Below, in pieces: positions 10,771 to 19,396 of a stretch of 64,000 nt of DNA. Positions within the stretch are counted from its first letter, which is position 1. Every line of letters starts with the position of its first letter. The notes under the pieces were generated by a model. It was not told where the DNA came from and made no database searches. It saw only the letters and a list, made by a program, of their open reading frames with translations. Made by a program: the position numbers and the translations under genes. Origin of the DNA: Micromonospora chaiyaphumensis (lineage in GTDB: Bacteria > Actinomycetota > Actinomycetes > Mycobacteriales > Micromonosporaceae); the NCBI RefSeq assembly GCF_900091435.1, contig NZ_FMCS01000002.1, positions 124,001 to 188,000 of the forward strand, in the 5' to 3' direction.

Positions 10771-11796
10771 ATGCGCAGACTCCCCGCCCTGCTCGCCCTC
10801 GCCGCCCTCACCGGATCCGCGCTGGCCCCCGGCGCGGCATCCGCCGCGGTCCCGCCGGAGACCCGGTTCTCCGCCACGACCGGCGTCGGGATCCACAACG
10901 CGTACGAGCGCGGCACCTACCCCTACCTGGCGCAGGCGCTCGACGCCCGGCCCGGGCTCGTCGAGCTGGACGTCTGGCCGGACGTGCTGACCCGGCAGTG
11001 GCGGGTCAGCCACTCCAACCCGCTCGGCAACGACAACAACTGCGTGGCCGCCACGAGCGCCGCCCAGCTCTACAGCGGCACCCGCAACCGCAACCTGGAG
11101 CACTGCCTCGACGACATCCGGCTCTGGCTGGGCGCCCACCCCGACGCCGGCCCGCTGGTCCTCAAGCTGGAGCTGAAGACCGGCTTCAGCGGGCGCACCG
11201 GGCAGGGGCCGGCCCAGCTCGACGCGGTGCTCGCCGCGCGGCTCGGCGACCGGGTGTTCCGCCCGGCCGACCTGCTGGGCGGCCACAGCGGCCTGGACGC
11301 CGCGGCGCGCGCCGACGCCTGGCCCAGCCGGGCACAGCTCGCCGGCCGGGTGATCGTCGAGCTGATCCCCGGCACCGTCGAGGAGGGCAACCCGACCGAC
11401 ACGCTCTGGACCGACGTCGAGTACGCCCGCCACCTGGCCGGCCTCGCGGCGGCCGGCACACTGGGCAGCGCCCGCGCGTTCCCGGCCGTGCACCGGGCGC
11501 AGGCCGGCGATCCGCGCACCCGCTACGCCGACCCCGGCCTGCGGTCCTGGTTCGTGCTCTTCGACGGCGACGCCACGGCGTACGTCACCGGGGGCATCGA
11601 CACCGCCTGGTACGACGCGAACCACTACCTGCTCGTGATGACCGACGCGCAGAACGTCCCGCCCGCGGTCGGCACGGGCGACGCCGGTGCGGCGGCGGCC
11701 CGGGTGGCCGACCTGGCCCGGGCGCACGCCAGCATCGCCTCCGCGGACTGGGCGGCGCTGCCCACGGTCCTCGACGACGTGCTGCCCCGCGGCTGA
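10771..11796 (+). CDS. Secreted Ca2+-dependent phosphoinositide phospholipase C-like protein
   Basis: 341 residues with a Sec signal peptide (cut after GAASA, near residue 26). Conserved PLC X-barrel motifs are present: GIHNAYE with a catalytic-type His, ELDVW (Ca/acid ligands), VSHSNPLGNDNNC with the second His, and LVLKLELKTG. Family: TIM-barrel phosphodiesterases of the Ca-dependent PI-PLC group. It would act outside the cell on phosphoinositide or related phosphodiesters; the true substrate is unknown. RBS GAAGGAG lies about 8 nt before ATG 10771. Divergent from the unknown secreted protein, so the two may share control. Confidence 0.85.
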   Translation: MRRLPALLALAALTGSALAPGAASAAVPPETRFSATTGVGIHNAYERGTYPYLAQALDARPGLVELDVWPDVLTRQWRVSHSNPLGNDNNCVAATSAAQLYSGTRNRNLEHCLDDIRLWLGAHPDAGPLVLKLELKTGFSGRTGQGPAQLDAVLAARLGDRVFRPADLLGGHSGLDAAARADAWPSRAQLAGRVIVELIPGTVEEGNPTDTLWTDVEYARHLAGLAAAGTLGSARAFPAVHRAQAGDPRTRYADPGLRSWFVLFDGDATAYVTGGIDTAWYDANHYLLVMTDAQNVPPAVGTGDAGAAAARVADLARAHASIASADWAALPTVLDDVLPRG

Positions 11797-11854
11797 GCCC
11801 GGCGACCGGCCGGTCCGCGCCGTCGGGGCGAGCGCCCCGGCGGCGCGGGCGGGG

Positions 11855-14386
11855 TCAGGACGCGCCGTCGGCGCGGAGCGGGAAGACGTTGCCGCGCGCG
11901 GTGTCCAGCAGCGACCCGAGCACCGCGCCGATCTTGTCCGCCGGCATCGGCTTGAAGAAGTGGTAACCCTGGGCCGCCGTGCAGCCCAGCTCGGCCAGGG
12001 CGGTCCGCTGCTCGGCGGTCTCCACGCCCTCGGCCACCACCCGCAGCCCCAGCTCGTGGGCGAGCCCCACGGTGGTCCGCACGATCGCCGCGGCCTCCGG
12101 GGAGTCGGCCATCCGGATCACGAAGGAGCGGTCGACCTTCAGCTCGTCCACGGCGATCCGGGTCAGGAAGGTCAGCGAGGAGAACCCGGTGCCGAAGTCG
12201 TCGACGGCGAGCTGCACGCCCATGGCTCGGAGGGTGGCCAGCACCTCGTCGATGACCTCGAGCTCGCTCATCACCACCGTCTCGGTGATCTCCAGGACCA
12301 GCCGGTGCGGCGGGACCTGGTGGCGGCGCAGCGCCTCGCCGATCTCGGCGGGCAGCCGCGGGTCGAGCAGGCTGCGCGCCGACAGGTTCACCGAGATCGG
12401 GATGTCCAGCCCCTCGCGCGCCCAGTCGGCGGCCACCGCGAGGGCCTTGTCCAGCACGTACCGGGTGAAGCTGCCGAGCTGCTCGCTGTTCTCCACCGGG
12501 CGGATGAAGTCCGCCGGGCCGAGCCAGCCCCGGCGCGGATGCCGCCAGCGGATCAGGGCCTCCACCCCGGTCGGGGCGCCGGTGGCCAGGTCCACCGCGG
12601 GCTGCAAGGCCAGCACCAGCTGGTCGTCGGCCTGCAGGGCCTCCCGCAGCTCCGCGAGCAGCGCCAGGTGGTCGGTGCTCGCCGCGTCGCGCGAGCTGTC
12701 GTACGCGGCGACGCTGCCGCCGCCCTCCTTCGCCTGGTACATGGCGATGTCGGCCCGGCGCAGCAGCTCGGTCAGGTCGGCGGTGCCCGCGTCGGCGACC
12801 ACCACGCCGACCGCCACCTCGACCGACATGCGCACCCCGGCCACCTCGGTCGGCGCGGCCAGCCGCTCGGCGATCTCCCGAGCCTGGCGCAGCGCGTACG
12901 CCAGCGGGGCGGCCCGGTCGTCGACCACCGGGACCGTGGTCAGCAGCAGGGCGAACTCGTCGCCGCCGAGACGCCCGAGCAGGTCGCCCGGACGGGCCAG
13001 GGTGCTGAGCCGGCTCGCGGCCAGCCGCAGCAGCTGGTCCCCGGCCGCGTGCCCCAGCGTGTCGTTGACCTCTTTGAACTGGTTGATGTCGAGCAGCAGC
13101 AGCGCCACGGGGTGGTCGTGGGCGCGCTGCCGCAGCGCCTGGTCGCCCTTGGCCAGCAGGGCGGCCCGGTTGAGCAACCCGGTGAGCTGGTCGTGCACCG
13201 CCTCGTACGACGAGCGGGCGGTGACCAGCCGCAGCTCGCGGTGGGTCGCGGCGTCGTGCAGGGCGGCGGCCAGCGCGTCGCCGAACGCCGCGACGCCGTC
13301 CTCCTCCCGGGCGGTGGGTGGGGCGGACCGGGGAAACCGGACGCGGAGCTGGCCGACCTCGGCGCTGCCCACGGCGAGCCGCCGGACCAGCTCCTGCTCG
13401 CCCGACCCGGTGGCCGACGGTGGCTCCACCTCCCGGTCGCGTACCTGCGCGCCGGTGTCCGCCCGGTAGCGGCGCCAGCGGCCGTCACCCCGCGCCACGT
13501 CCACCTCGACCAGCTCGGCGCCGAACAGGGTGAGCGCGCCGGTGACGGCGGCGGTCGCCACACCCCGCTCGTCGAGCTGGTTGAGCGCGGCGGTGGCCTC
13601 GGCGAAGGCGCGCCAGGTGCGCCGCTCCTGGTCGGCCCGGAGGCGGTGCCGGTAGGTCTGCTGGAGCAGCCAGAGCGGCGGCGGCAGGAGCAGCAGCCAG
13701 CGCGGGTCGAGCTCCAGCAGGGTGACCACGACCAGGCCGACCGCCACGTTGCCGACGAACATGAGCAGCTTGCCGCGCAGCGCGGCGAGCAGCGGCGGTC
13801 CGATGGGGATGCCGTGCCGCAGGGCGAGGCCGGCGCCGCCCAGCCAGGCGCTGGTGAGCAGGTAGACGACCGCGCCGGCGGTCAGGGCGAAGGCCAGCTC
13901 GGGAGTGAGCGCGGCGAGCAGCGGGCGGCCGAGCGCGCTGGCGACGGCGGCGGCCAGCGCGGTGGCGGCGGCGAGCGAACCGGCGATCCGGACCAGTTCC
14001 AGTGCGGGCCGGCGGTCGGTGACCAGGGACATGGCGGTCCACGCGGCGCCGGTGCCGAGCAGGGCCGCGGCCGGCAGCCAGCCGGCCGGCACCAGGTAGA
14101 GGCAGACGACGAGGGCCGCCTCGCCCCAGGTGATGCTGACCATGCCCGAGGCGGTGCGGAAGCGCAGCCGGGCGAGCTGGGCCACGGCGAACGCCACGAC
14201 GGCGACGCCGAACCGGACGGGACCGGGCAGCGGGTCGTCCGCCGGCAGGTGCGCGGGGACGGTGAGGCCGACAACGGCGGCCACCACGGCGGTGATCGCG
14301 ACGGCCGAGGTCAGCAGGAGGACTCCGACCGGCGTGCCGCGCAGGCCCAGCCGATCGGGGGGATCGCCGGCCCGGCCGGAGGTCAC
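11855..14386 (-). CDS. Membrane-bound GGDEF-EAL protein (dual c-di-GMP enzyme)
   Basis: 843 residues. The N-terminal quarter (about 18-245) has roughly eight membrane helices of MASE type, then a GAF-like linker to about 375. GGDEF domain about 400-555: the active motif GGDEF is intact, and RPGD five residues before it is an intact product-inhibition I-site. EAL domain about 570-825: EALIRW, NLSARSL, LEITET, DDFGTG, KVDRSF, VAEGVET and QGYHFFKP keep the metal and catalytic residues. Both synthesis and hydrolysis of c-di-GMP look possible; net direction cannot be read from sequence. GTG start at 14386. It ends convergent with the PLC gene. Confidence 0.93.
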   Translation of the reverse strand: MTSGRAGDPPDRLGLRGTPVGVLLLTSAVAITAVVAAVVGLTVPAHLPADDPLPGPVRFGVAVVAFAVAQLARLRFRTASGMVSITWGEAALVVCLYLVPAGWLPAAALLGTGAAWTAMSLVTDRRPALELVRIAGSLAAATALAAAVASALGRPLLAALTPELAFALTAGAVVYLLTSAWLGGAGLALRHGIPIGPPLLAALRGKLLMFVGNVAVGLVVVTLLELDPRWLLLLPPPLWLLQQTYRHRLRADQERRTWRAFAEATAALNQLDERGVATAAVTGALTLFGAELVEVDVARGDGRWRRYRADTGAQVRDREVEPPSATGSGEQELVRRLAVGSAEVGQLRVRFPRSAPPTAREEDGVAAFGDALAAALHDAATHRELRLVTARSSYEAVHDQLTGLLNRAALLAKGDQALRQRAHDHPVALLLLDINQFKEVNDTLGHAAGDQLLRLAASRLSTLARPGDLLGRLGGDEFALLLTTVPVVDDRAAPLAYALRQAREIAERLAAPTEVAGVRMSVEVAVGVVVADAGTADLTELLRRADIAMYQAKEGGGSVAAYDSSRDAASTDHLALLAELREALQADDQLVLALQPAVDLATGAPTGVEALIRWRHPRRGWLGPADFIRPVENSEQLGSFTRYVLDKALAVAADWAREGLDIPISVNLSARSLLDPRLPAEIGEALRRHQVPPHRLVLEITETVVMSELEVIDEVLATLRAMGVQLAVDDFGTGFSSLTFLTRIAVDELKVDRSFVIRMADSPEAAAIVRTTVGLAHELGLRVVAEGVETAEQRTALAELGCTAAQGYHFFKPMPADKIGAVLGSLLDTARGNVFPLRADGAS

Positions 14387-14566
14387 GGACCCACCCCGTC
14401 CGGTGGTGGCCCCAGGGCACGGTCAGGGGCCGTTGGTGCCGTCGACATCGGCGCCCCCCTTCCGCGCACGGCTCGGGGCCGTTCGGTCCCCCCGGCGGAA
14501 GGCTAAGCCAAAGCCGGTGGTCGCAACAGGGGTTGACGACCGGCTTCGACGTGATTCACGTGCTGT

Positions 14567-14860
14567 TCAGCCGTTCCGGCGCTGCTGGGAGCCGTTGGGG
14601 GCGTTAGTCGGTGAATCCTGCGAGGCGGTCCCGTCTGTCGGATCAGCGACTGTCGCATCGGTCCGGCCCGGCTCGGCCGGGCCGCCCTGCTGCGGGAACC
14701 GGTCGGGCAGCCGGCGCAGCCGGGCGTTCATGTTGCGGATCAGCAGGACGGTGACGATGGCCAGCAGCACGATGAGGAAGAGGCCCATCGGGCCGGCCAG
14801 ACCACCCGTGCGGGTGTCACCGAAGTTGTTCTCCGCGAGCACCTGGGCGGTGGTCAGCAT
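14567..14860 (-). CDS. Small single-helix membrane protein downstream of mca
   Basis: 97 residues: a short N-terminal segment, one strong transmembrane helix (GLFLIVLLAIVTVLL, about 26-41), a basic stretch RNMNARLRRLP just after it, then a hydrophilic Asp/Thr/Gln/Asn-rich cytoplasmic tail. The positive-inside rule suggests the tail is cytosolic. It starts 49 bp after the mca stop and is probably co-transcribed. Its position equals that of the small membrane protein next to mca in mycobacteria (Rv1083 as I recall). Function unknown. Confidence 0.85.
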   Translation of the reverse strand: MLTTAQVLAENNFGDTRTGGLAGPMGLFLIVLLAIVTVLLIRNMNARLRRLPDRFPQQGGPAEPGRTDATVADPTDGTASQDSPTNAPNGSQQRRNG

Positions 14861-14908
14861 GGTGTTCCTCCGATGTGCGGCTGACCACCAGCGTAGCCCG
14901 CCGGGGAA

Positions 14909-15790
14909 TCAGTGGGCACGGCACGTCTCGCGCACCCCGGCGAAGAGGTCGGACTCGGGCAGCGGGCTGTCGACCAGCGAGCGGGCGAGCTGGAAGTCCT
15001 CCGTCGGCCAGGCGCGCTGCTGCAGGTCCATCGGCACCTGGAACCAGAAGCCGTCCGGGTCGATCTGGGTGGCGTGGGCGCGCAGCGCGTCGTCGCGGAC
15101 CGGGAAGTATTCGGCGCAGTCGACCCGGGTGGTGATCCGCTCGCCCTTGTCGGCGCGGTCCTCCCAGCGCTTCATCCACTCCCCGTACGGCGACTCCAGG
15201 CCGGCGGCGAGCATCGCCTCGTGCAGCGCCATGATCTTGGCTCGGGAGAAGCCCACGTCGTAGTAGAGCTTGAGCGGCTGCCACGGCTCGCCCAGCTCGG
15301 GGTGGCGCTCCGGGTCACCGGCGGCCTCGAAGGCGGCCACGGTCACCTTGTGGGTCATGATGTGGTCGGGGTGCGGGTAGCCGCCCTCCTCGTCGTACGT
15401 GGTGACGACGTGCGGACGGAACTGGCGCATGAGCCGCACCAACGGGGCGGCCGCGACCTCGACGTCCTCCAGGGCGAAGCAGCCGTCCGGCAGCGGCGGC
15501 AGCGGGTCGCCCTCGGGCAGGCCCGAGTCGACGAAACCGAGCCAGGCCTGCTCGATGCCGAGGATGGCCCGGGCCGCGTCCATCTCGGCGCGCCGGATGT
15601 CGCCGATGTTGGCCCACACGTCGGGCCGGTCCATCTTGGGGTTGAGCACGCTGCCCCGCTCGCCACCGGTGCAGGTGACGACCAGGACATCCACCCCCTC
15701 GGCGACGTATTTCGCCATGGTGGCCGCGCCCTTGCTCGACTCGTCGTCGGGATGGGCGTGCACCGCCATGAGCCGCAGCTGTTCTGCCAC
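14909..15790 (-). CDS. mca: Mycothiol S-conjugate amidase
   Basis: Zinc amidase that cleaves mycothiol S-conjugates to a mercapturic acid and GlcN-inositol, part of actinobacterial detoxification. 293 residues. The N-terminal HAHPDDES motif and the later GGYPHPDH motif supply the zinc ligands of the LmbE/PIG-L family; YDEEGGYPHPDHIMTH and KLYYDVGFS are typical of Mca rather than MshB. GTG 15790 is chosen because GAGGAG lies 8 nt upstream and the product then begins VAEQLRLMAVHAHPD as in homologues. Divergent from the DUF4307 gene. Confidence 0.95.
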   Translation of the reverse strand: MAEQLRLMAVHAHPDDESSKGAATMAKYVAEGVDVLVVTCTGGERGSVLNPKMDRPDVWANIGDIRRAEMDAARAILGIEQAWLGFVDSGLPEGDPLPPLPDGCFALEDVEVAAAPLVRLMRQFRPHVVTTYDEEGGYPHPDHIMTHKVTVAAFEAAGDPERHPELGEPWQPLKLYYDVGFSRAKIMALHEAMLAAGLESPYGEWMKRWEDRADKGERITTRVDCAEYFPVRDDALRAHATQIDPDGFWFQVPMDLQQRAWPTEDFQLARSLVDSPLPESDLFAGVRETCRAH

Positions 15791-16002
15791 CTTCGGCGCT
15801 CCTCGTCTGTGCCCACCGGGCCCGGCCCGCCCGGGCCCGCCCGGCTGACCTGCCGGAATCTCCCCCGTGCCCGCGAAAGCCCCCGTGCTGGCCGATCGGC
15901 GGCGGGGCCGACCTGCCATCCTTGACTCAGCGCCGGGCTGGGAAGATGGACTCTGCCATTCTTGCCGATGCCGCCGACAACAACGCCAGGAGATACCCGC
16001 CG

Positions 16003-16437
16003 GTGAGCGAGACGCACGCCACAGTCGCACCGGGTGCACCGGTCTTCCCGCCCGGCCGTTACGGCCGCCGCCGGGAGCCGGGGCGCCGCCGCCCGATCCT
16101 GCCCGTTCTGGTGGCGGTCGTCCTGCTGGCGCTCCTCGGGCTGGTCGCCGCACGCCTCTACAACCAGTACGGCGATCCGGACTACCGCGCCGAGGTGATC
16201 ACCTACACCGGGATCACCGACTCCAGCGTGACGGTCGACTTCCGGGTCACCGTCCCGGAGGGCGGCTCGGCCACCTGCCTGCTGCGGGCCCGCTCCCACG
16301 ACGGCGCCGACGTGGGCCATCTCGAGGCCACCGTGACCGCCCCGCCCGGCGAGCGGCACGTCCGGTCCCGGCAGGAGGTGCCCACCAGCGCCCGGCCCTT
16401 CATCGGCGAGGTGCTGCGCTGCCGACCGGCCGGCTGA
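16003..16437 (+). CDS. DUF4307 membrane-anchored protein
   Basis: 144 residues: a short proline/arginine-rich cytosolic N-terminus, a single transmembrane helix (PILPVLVAVVLLALLGLVAA), then about 90 extracytoplasmic residues of beta type (VITYTGITDSSVTVDFRVTV and a conserved-looking CLLRARSHDGADVGH). GTG 16003 is preferred because AGGAGA (15988-15993) is well placed. The arrangement mca <- | -> DUF4307 -> greA matches the order I recall in M. tuberculosis (Rv1080c-Rv1083). Function unknown. The 212-bp divergent gap upstream shows nothing else recognisable. Confidence 0.88.
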   Translation: MSETHATVAPGAPVFPPGRYGRRREPGRRRPILPVLVAVVLLALLGLVAARLYNQYGDPDYRAEVITYTGITDSSVTVDFRVTVPEGGSATCLLRARSHDGADVGHLEATVTAPPGERHVRSRQEVPTSARPFIGEVLRCRPAG

Positions 16438-16583
16438 GCCGGGCACCCGGCGAGCCGCCGGGCCACACGCACCCCGGGTCCCGCGGCCGGCACCCGGGGT
16501 GATCGGCGACACCCTGACGTGCCCGGCACTGGTAACTTGGTAGTTCACCTGTCAGCCAGTCCGCACCAACGAGGAGTTCGCCT

Positions 16584-17084
16584 GTGTCCACCAATGACAA
16601 CGAGGCGCCCGCCACCTGGCTGTCCCAGGACGCATACGACCGTCTGAAGGCCGAGCTCGACGAGCACATCGCCAACCGGCCGGTCATCGCCGCCGAGATC
16701 AACGCCCGGCGCGAGGAGGGCGACCTGCGGGAGAACGGTGGCTACCACGCCGCCCGCGAGGAGCAGGGCAAGGCGGAGGGTCGCATCCTCTACCTCAAGG
16801 AGCTGCTCCGCACGGCCAAGGTCGGCGAGGCCCCGACCGCCGACGCCGTGTCGCCCGGCATGGTCGTGACGATCTACTTCGACGACGACGCCGACGACAC
16901 GGAGACCTTCCTGCTCGGCTCCCGCGAGATCGCCTCCACGACCGACCTCACCGTCTACAGCCCCGAGTCCGCACTCGGCAAGGCGATCCTGGGCGGCAAG
17001 GCCGGCCAGACCTGCACCTACACGGCGCCCAGCGGCGCCGACATCAAGGTGACGGTGGTCAAGTTCGAGCCGTTCTCCGGCTGA
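16584..17084 (+). CDS. greA: Transcription elongation factor GreA
   Basis: 166 residues. Binds the RNA polymerase secondary channel and stimulates cleavage of backtracked transcripts. The N-terminal coiled-coil has [14 protein letters not shown] and the tip acidic residues in [22 protein letters not shown], the GreA signature. The C-terminal FKBP-like domain runs from about residue 85. GTG start at 16584 with GAGGAG at 16571-16576. Followed by a strong hairpin at 17162-17198. Confidence 0.97.
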   Translation: MSTNDNEAPATWLSQDAYDRLKAELDEHIANRPVIAAEINARREEGDLRENGGYHAAREEQGKAEGRILYLKELLRTAKVGEAPTADAVSPGMVVTIYFDDDADDTETFLLGSREIASTTDLTVYSPESALGKAILGGKAGQTCTYTAPSGADIKVTVVKFEPFSG

Positions 17085-17161
17085 CCGCCTCCGGACCCGC
17101 GCCGGACGGCTCGGGTCCGACCCGACCGAGGCTGACAGGCTCCTCGGCCCCGAGCCAATCC

Positions 17162-17198
17162 CGACCGCCCCGACCGGCACGTCCGGCCGGGGCGGTCG
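17162..17198. terminator. Bidirectional hairpin between greA and ilvA
   Basis: A 16-bp stem (17162-17177 with 17183-17198, one mismatch) closes a 5-nt loop. It lies between the ends of convergent greA and ilvA and can serve both. Followed by GCGTTTCC rather than a long T-run. Confidence 0.75.
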
Positions 17199-17214
17199 CG
17201 TTTCCGCGGCGAGC

Positions 17215-18435
17215 TCACCCCTCGCCGGCGAAGACCACCTGGTAGCCGCTGGCGCGCAGGGCGCTGATGAGGGTGTCCGAGTGCTCCACGCCGCGGGTCT
17301 CCACCGAGAGCGCCACCTCCACCTCGCCGAGCCGCAGGTGCGGGTTGGCCCGCTGGTGGACCACGTCGACCACGTTGGCCCGGTGCTCGGCGATCTCGCC
17401 GAGCAGCGAGGCGAGCTGGCCCGGCCGGTCCGTGCAGCGGACGGTGACCCGCAGGTAGCGGCCGGCCGCCGCCAGGCCGTGCTCGATGACCCGCAGCATC
17501 AGCAACGGGTCGATGTTGCCGCCGGAGAGCACCGCCACCACCGGCGCCTGCACCTCGACCAACCCGGCCAGCAGTGCCGCCACGCCGACCGCACCGGCCG
17601 GCTCCACCACCTGCTTGCCGCGCTCCAGCAGCATCAGCAGCGCCCGGGAGATGTCCTCCTCGGAGACCGTCACGATCTCGTCGACCAGCTTGCGGACGTG
17701 GGTGAAGGTCAGGTCCCCGGGACGGCCGACCGCGATCCCGTCGGCGATCGTCGAGAAGAAGGGCAGCCGGACCGGCTCGCCGGCCTTGAGCGAGGGCGGG
17801 AAGGCGGCGGCGCTCGCCGCCTGCACCCCGATCACACGTACGTCGGGGCGCAGCGCCTTGGCGGCCACCGCCATGCCGGAGATCAGGCCACCGCCGCCAA
17901 CGCCGGTCACGATGGTCTTCACGTCCGGGCACTGTTCGAGGATCTCCAGGGCGACGGTGCCCTGACCGGCGATGACGTCCCGGTGGTCGAACGGGTGGAT
18001 GAACACCGCACCGGTCCGCTCGGCGAAGGTCTGCGCCGCGACCAGCGCCTCGTCCACCGTGTTGCCGACCAGCTCGACCTGGGCGCCGTACCCCTTCGTC
18101 GCGGCCACCTTCGGCAACGGCGCGTTGACCGGCATGAAGACCGTGGCGTGCGCGCCCACCAGGCCGGCGGCGAGCGCCACCCCCTGGGCGTGGTTGCCGG
18201 CGCTGGCCGCCACCACCCCGCGTTGCCGCTCCTCGGCGGAGAGCCGGGAGATCCGCACGTACGCGCCGCGCACCTTGTACGACCCGGCGCGCTGCACGTT
18301 CTCGCACTTCAGCCAGGCCGGCCCGCCGAGCGCGGCGCTGAGCGGCCGGGACGGCTCCAGCGGGGTGGTGCGGGTGACGCCGGCGAGCAGTTCCCGCGCG
18401 GCCTGTACGTCGGCGAGACCGACCAGTTCCGTCAT
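17215..18435 (-). CDS. ilvA: Threonine ammonia-lyase (biosynthetic-like, with ACT-type C-terminus)
   Basis: PLP enzyme converting threonine to 2-oxobutanoate, entry to isoleucine synthesis. 406 residues: catalytic fold-type II domain to about 320 with GSYKVRGA (PLP-lysine K54), SAGNHAQG and the phosphate loop GVGGGGLISG; then a regulatory ACT-like domain (about 330-406). The length and single ACT-like domain fit the shorter actinobacterial/catabolic-like form, so feedback by isoleucine is not certain. ATG 18435 overlaps the stop of the upstream DUF4328 gene in ATGA, giving translational coupling. Confidence 0.93.
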   Translation of the reverse strand: MTELVGLADVQAARELLAGVTRTTPLEPSRPLSAALGGPAWLKCENVQRAGSYKVRGAYVRISRLSAEERQRGVVAASAGNHAQGVALAAGLVGAHATVFMPVNAPLPKVAATKGYGAQVELVGNTVDEALVAAQTFAERTGAVFIHPFDHRDVIAGQGTVALEILEQCPDVKTIVTGVGGGGLISGMAVAAKALRPDVRVIGVQAASAAAFPPSLKAGEPVRLPFFSTIADGIAVGRPGDLTFTHVRKLVDEIVTVSEEDISRALLMLLERGKQVVEPAGAVGVAALLAGLVEVQAPVVAVLSGGNIDPLLMLRVIEHGLAAAGRYLRVTVRCTDRPGQLASLLGEIAEHRANVVDVVHQRANPHLRLGEVEVALSVETRGVEHSDTLISALRASGYQVVFAGEG

Positions 18436-19352
18436 GCCCCGATCGTGCCACCCGGGCCCGGGGGAACCTGCGGCGACGCCACGGTCGGCTCCGCCGCCAC
18501 CCGCGGTGACGGCGCGACGGCCGGCTGGGCCGGGTGGGCGTACCCGAACGGCATGCCGGGTGCCGGCCAGCCGGCGGGAACGGGCCAGGCCGGCGCGCCG
18601 AGAGCGATCCGCTGCTCCTGGGCCACGGAGATCCGCCGGATCAGCACGATCAGCGACACCGCGGCGGCCAGGCAGGCGACCAGCGGGATGAGGTGCCAGC
18701 CGAGCGCCTCCCGGTAGAAGTCGGCGTACCACCGGAACTCGGTGTCGAACCGGGGCTCCTCGGGCAGCCGGGCGTACGCCCGGTCGTCGCGCCGGCTGAC
18801 CAGGCGTTCCCCGACGCTGAAAGCCAGCCACGCCGCCCACCAGATCCAGACCAGCCCCGGGGTGAACCGCTTCCAGAGGCTGTCCCGGGCGACGTTGGCG
18901 ACCACCCGGGCCGGCACCACGAAGTTGGCGAACGGCACCAGCCAGCCGGCGATCGCCCAGCCGGCCCCGAGGTGCGGAAGCGCACCCGGGAAGGCGTCCA
19001 GGTTCTTCCGGGCCCGCCAGGTCCAGATGATCACCAGTACGGCGGCCGTCAGGTAGGCCACCAGGAACGGCAGCGAGAGCACCACCTCGAGCAGCACGGC
19101 GCCGAGCAGCACGTCGGGGTCCTGGCTCTCCCTCGCGCGCCCGGCCAGCACGACGCCGGCCAGCGGGAAGAGTGCCGCCAACGCGTAGAGCAGCGCGGCC
19201 GCGCCGACCGCGACGGAGGCGGCGAGGCCGATCCCGCGCACCGAGTAGGTGGGCACGCCCGGGGCGAGGGCGGGCTGGCCGTGCGGCGTGTAGCAGTTCT
19301 GGCACTCGTTGTCGGCGGGGGATGTCTCGTCCCCGCAGGTGTGGCAGCGCAT
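18432..19352 (-). CDS. Zinc-ribbon DUF4328 membrane protein
   Basis: 306 residues. N-terminal zinc ribbon with CHTC and CQNC (Cys3, 6, 17, 20), then about six transmembrane helices with RARKNLDAFPG, WAIAGWLVPFANFVVPARVV and the WWAAWLAF segments characteristic of DUF4328, and a Pro/Ala-rich C-terminal tail. Function unknown. Start ATG 19352 puts the first Cys pair at the N-terminus, as expected. The last codons overlap ilvA by 4 bp (ATGA), so the two genes are likely one transcript although no functional link is known. Confidence 0.88.
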   Translation of the reverse strand: MRCHTCGDETSPADNECQNCYTPHGQPALAPGVPTYSVRGIGLAASVAVGAAALLYALAALFPLAGVVLAGRARESQDPDVLLGAVLLEVVLSLPFLVAYLTAAVLVIIWTWRARKNLDAFPGALPHLGAGWAIAGWLVPFANFVVPARVVANVARDSLWKRFTPGLVWIWWAAWLAFSVGERLVSRRDDRAYARLPEEPRFDTEFRWYADFYREALGWHLIPLVACLAAAVSLIVLIRRISVAQEQRIALGAPAWPVPAGWPAPGMPFGYAHPAQPAVAPSPRVAAEPTVASPQVPPGPGGTIGA

Positions 19353-19396
19353 GGATGACCGTCCCGGTGTGCGTGAGGTGCGCACACGCTAGACGA

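Noticed and set aside
18436..19305. N-terminal extension of ilvA
   Set aside because: The extension is the off-frame reading of the DUF4328 gene. ATG 18435 gives the normal threonine dehydratase N-terminus.
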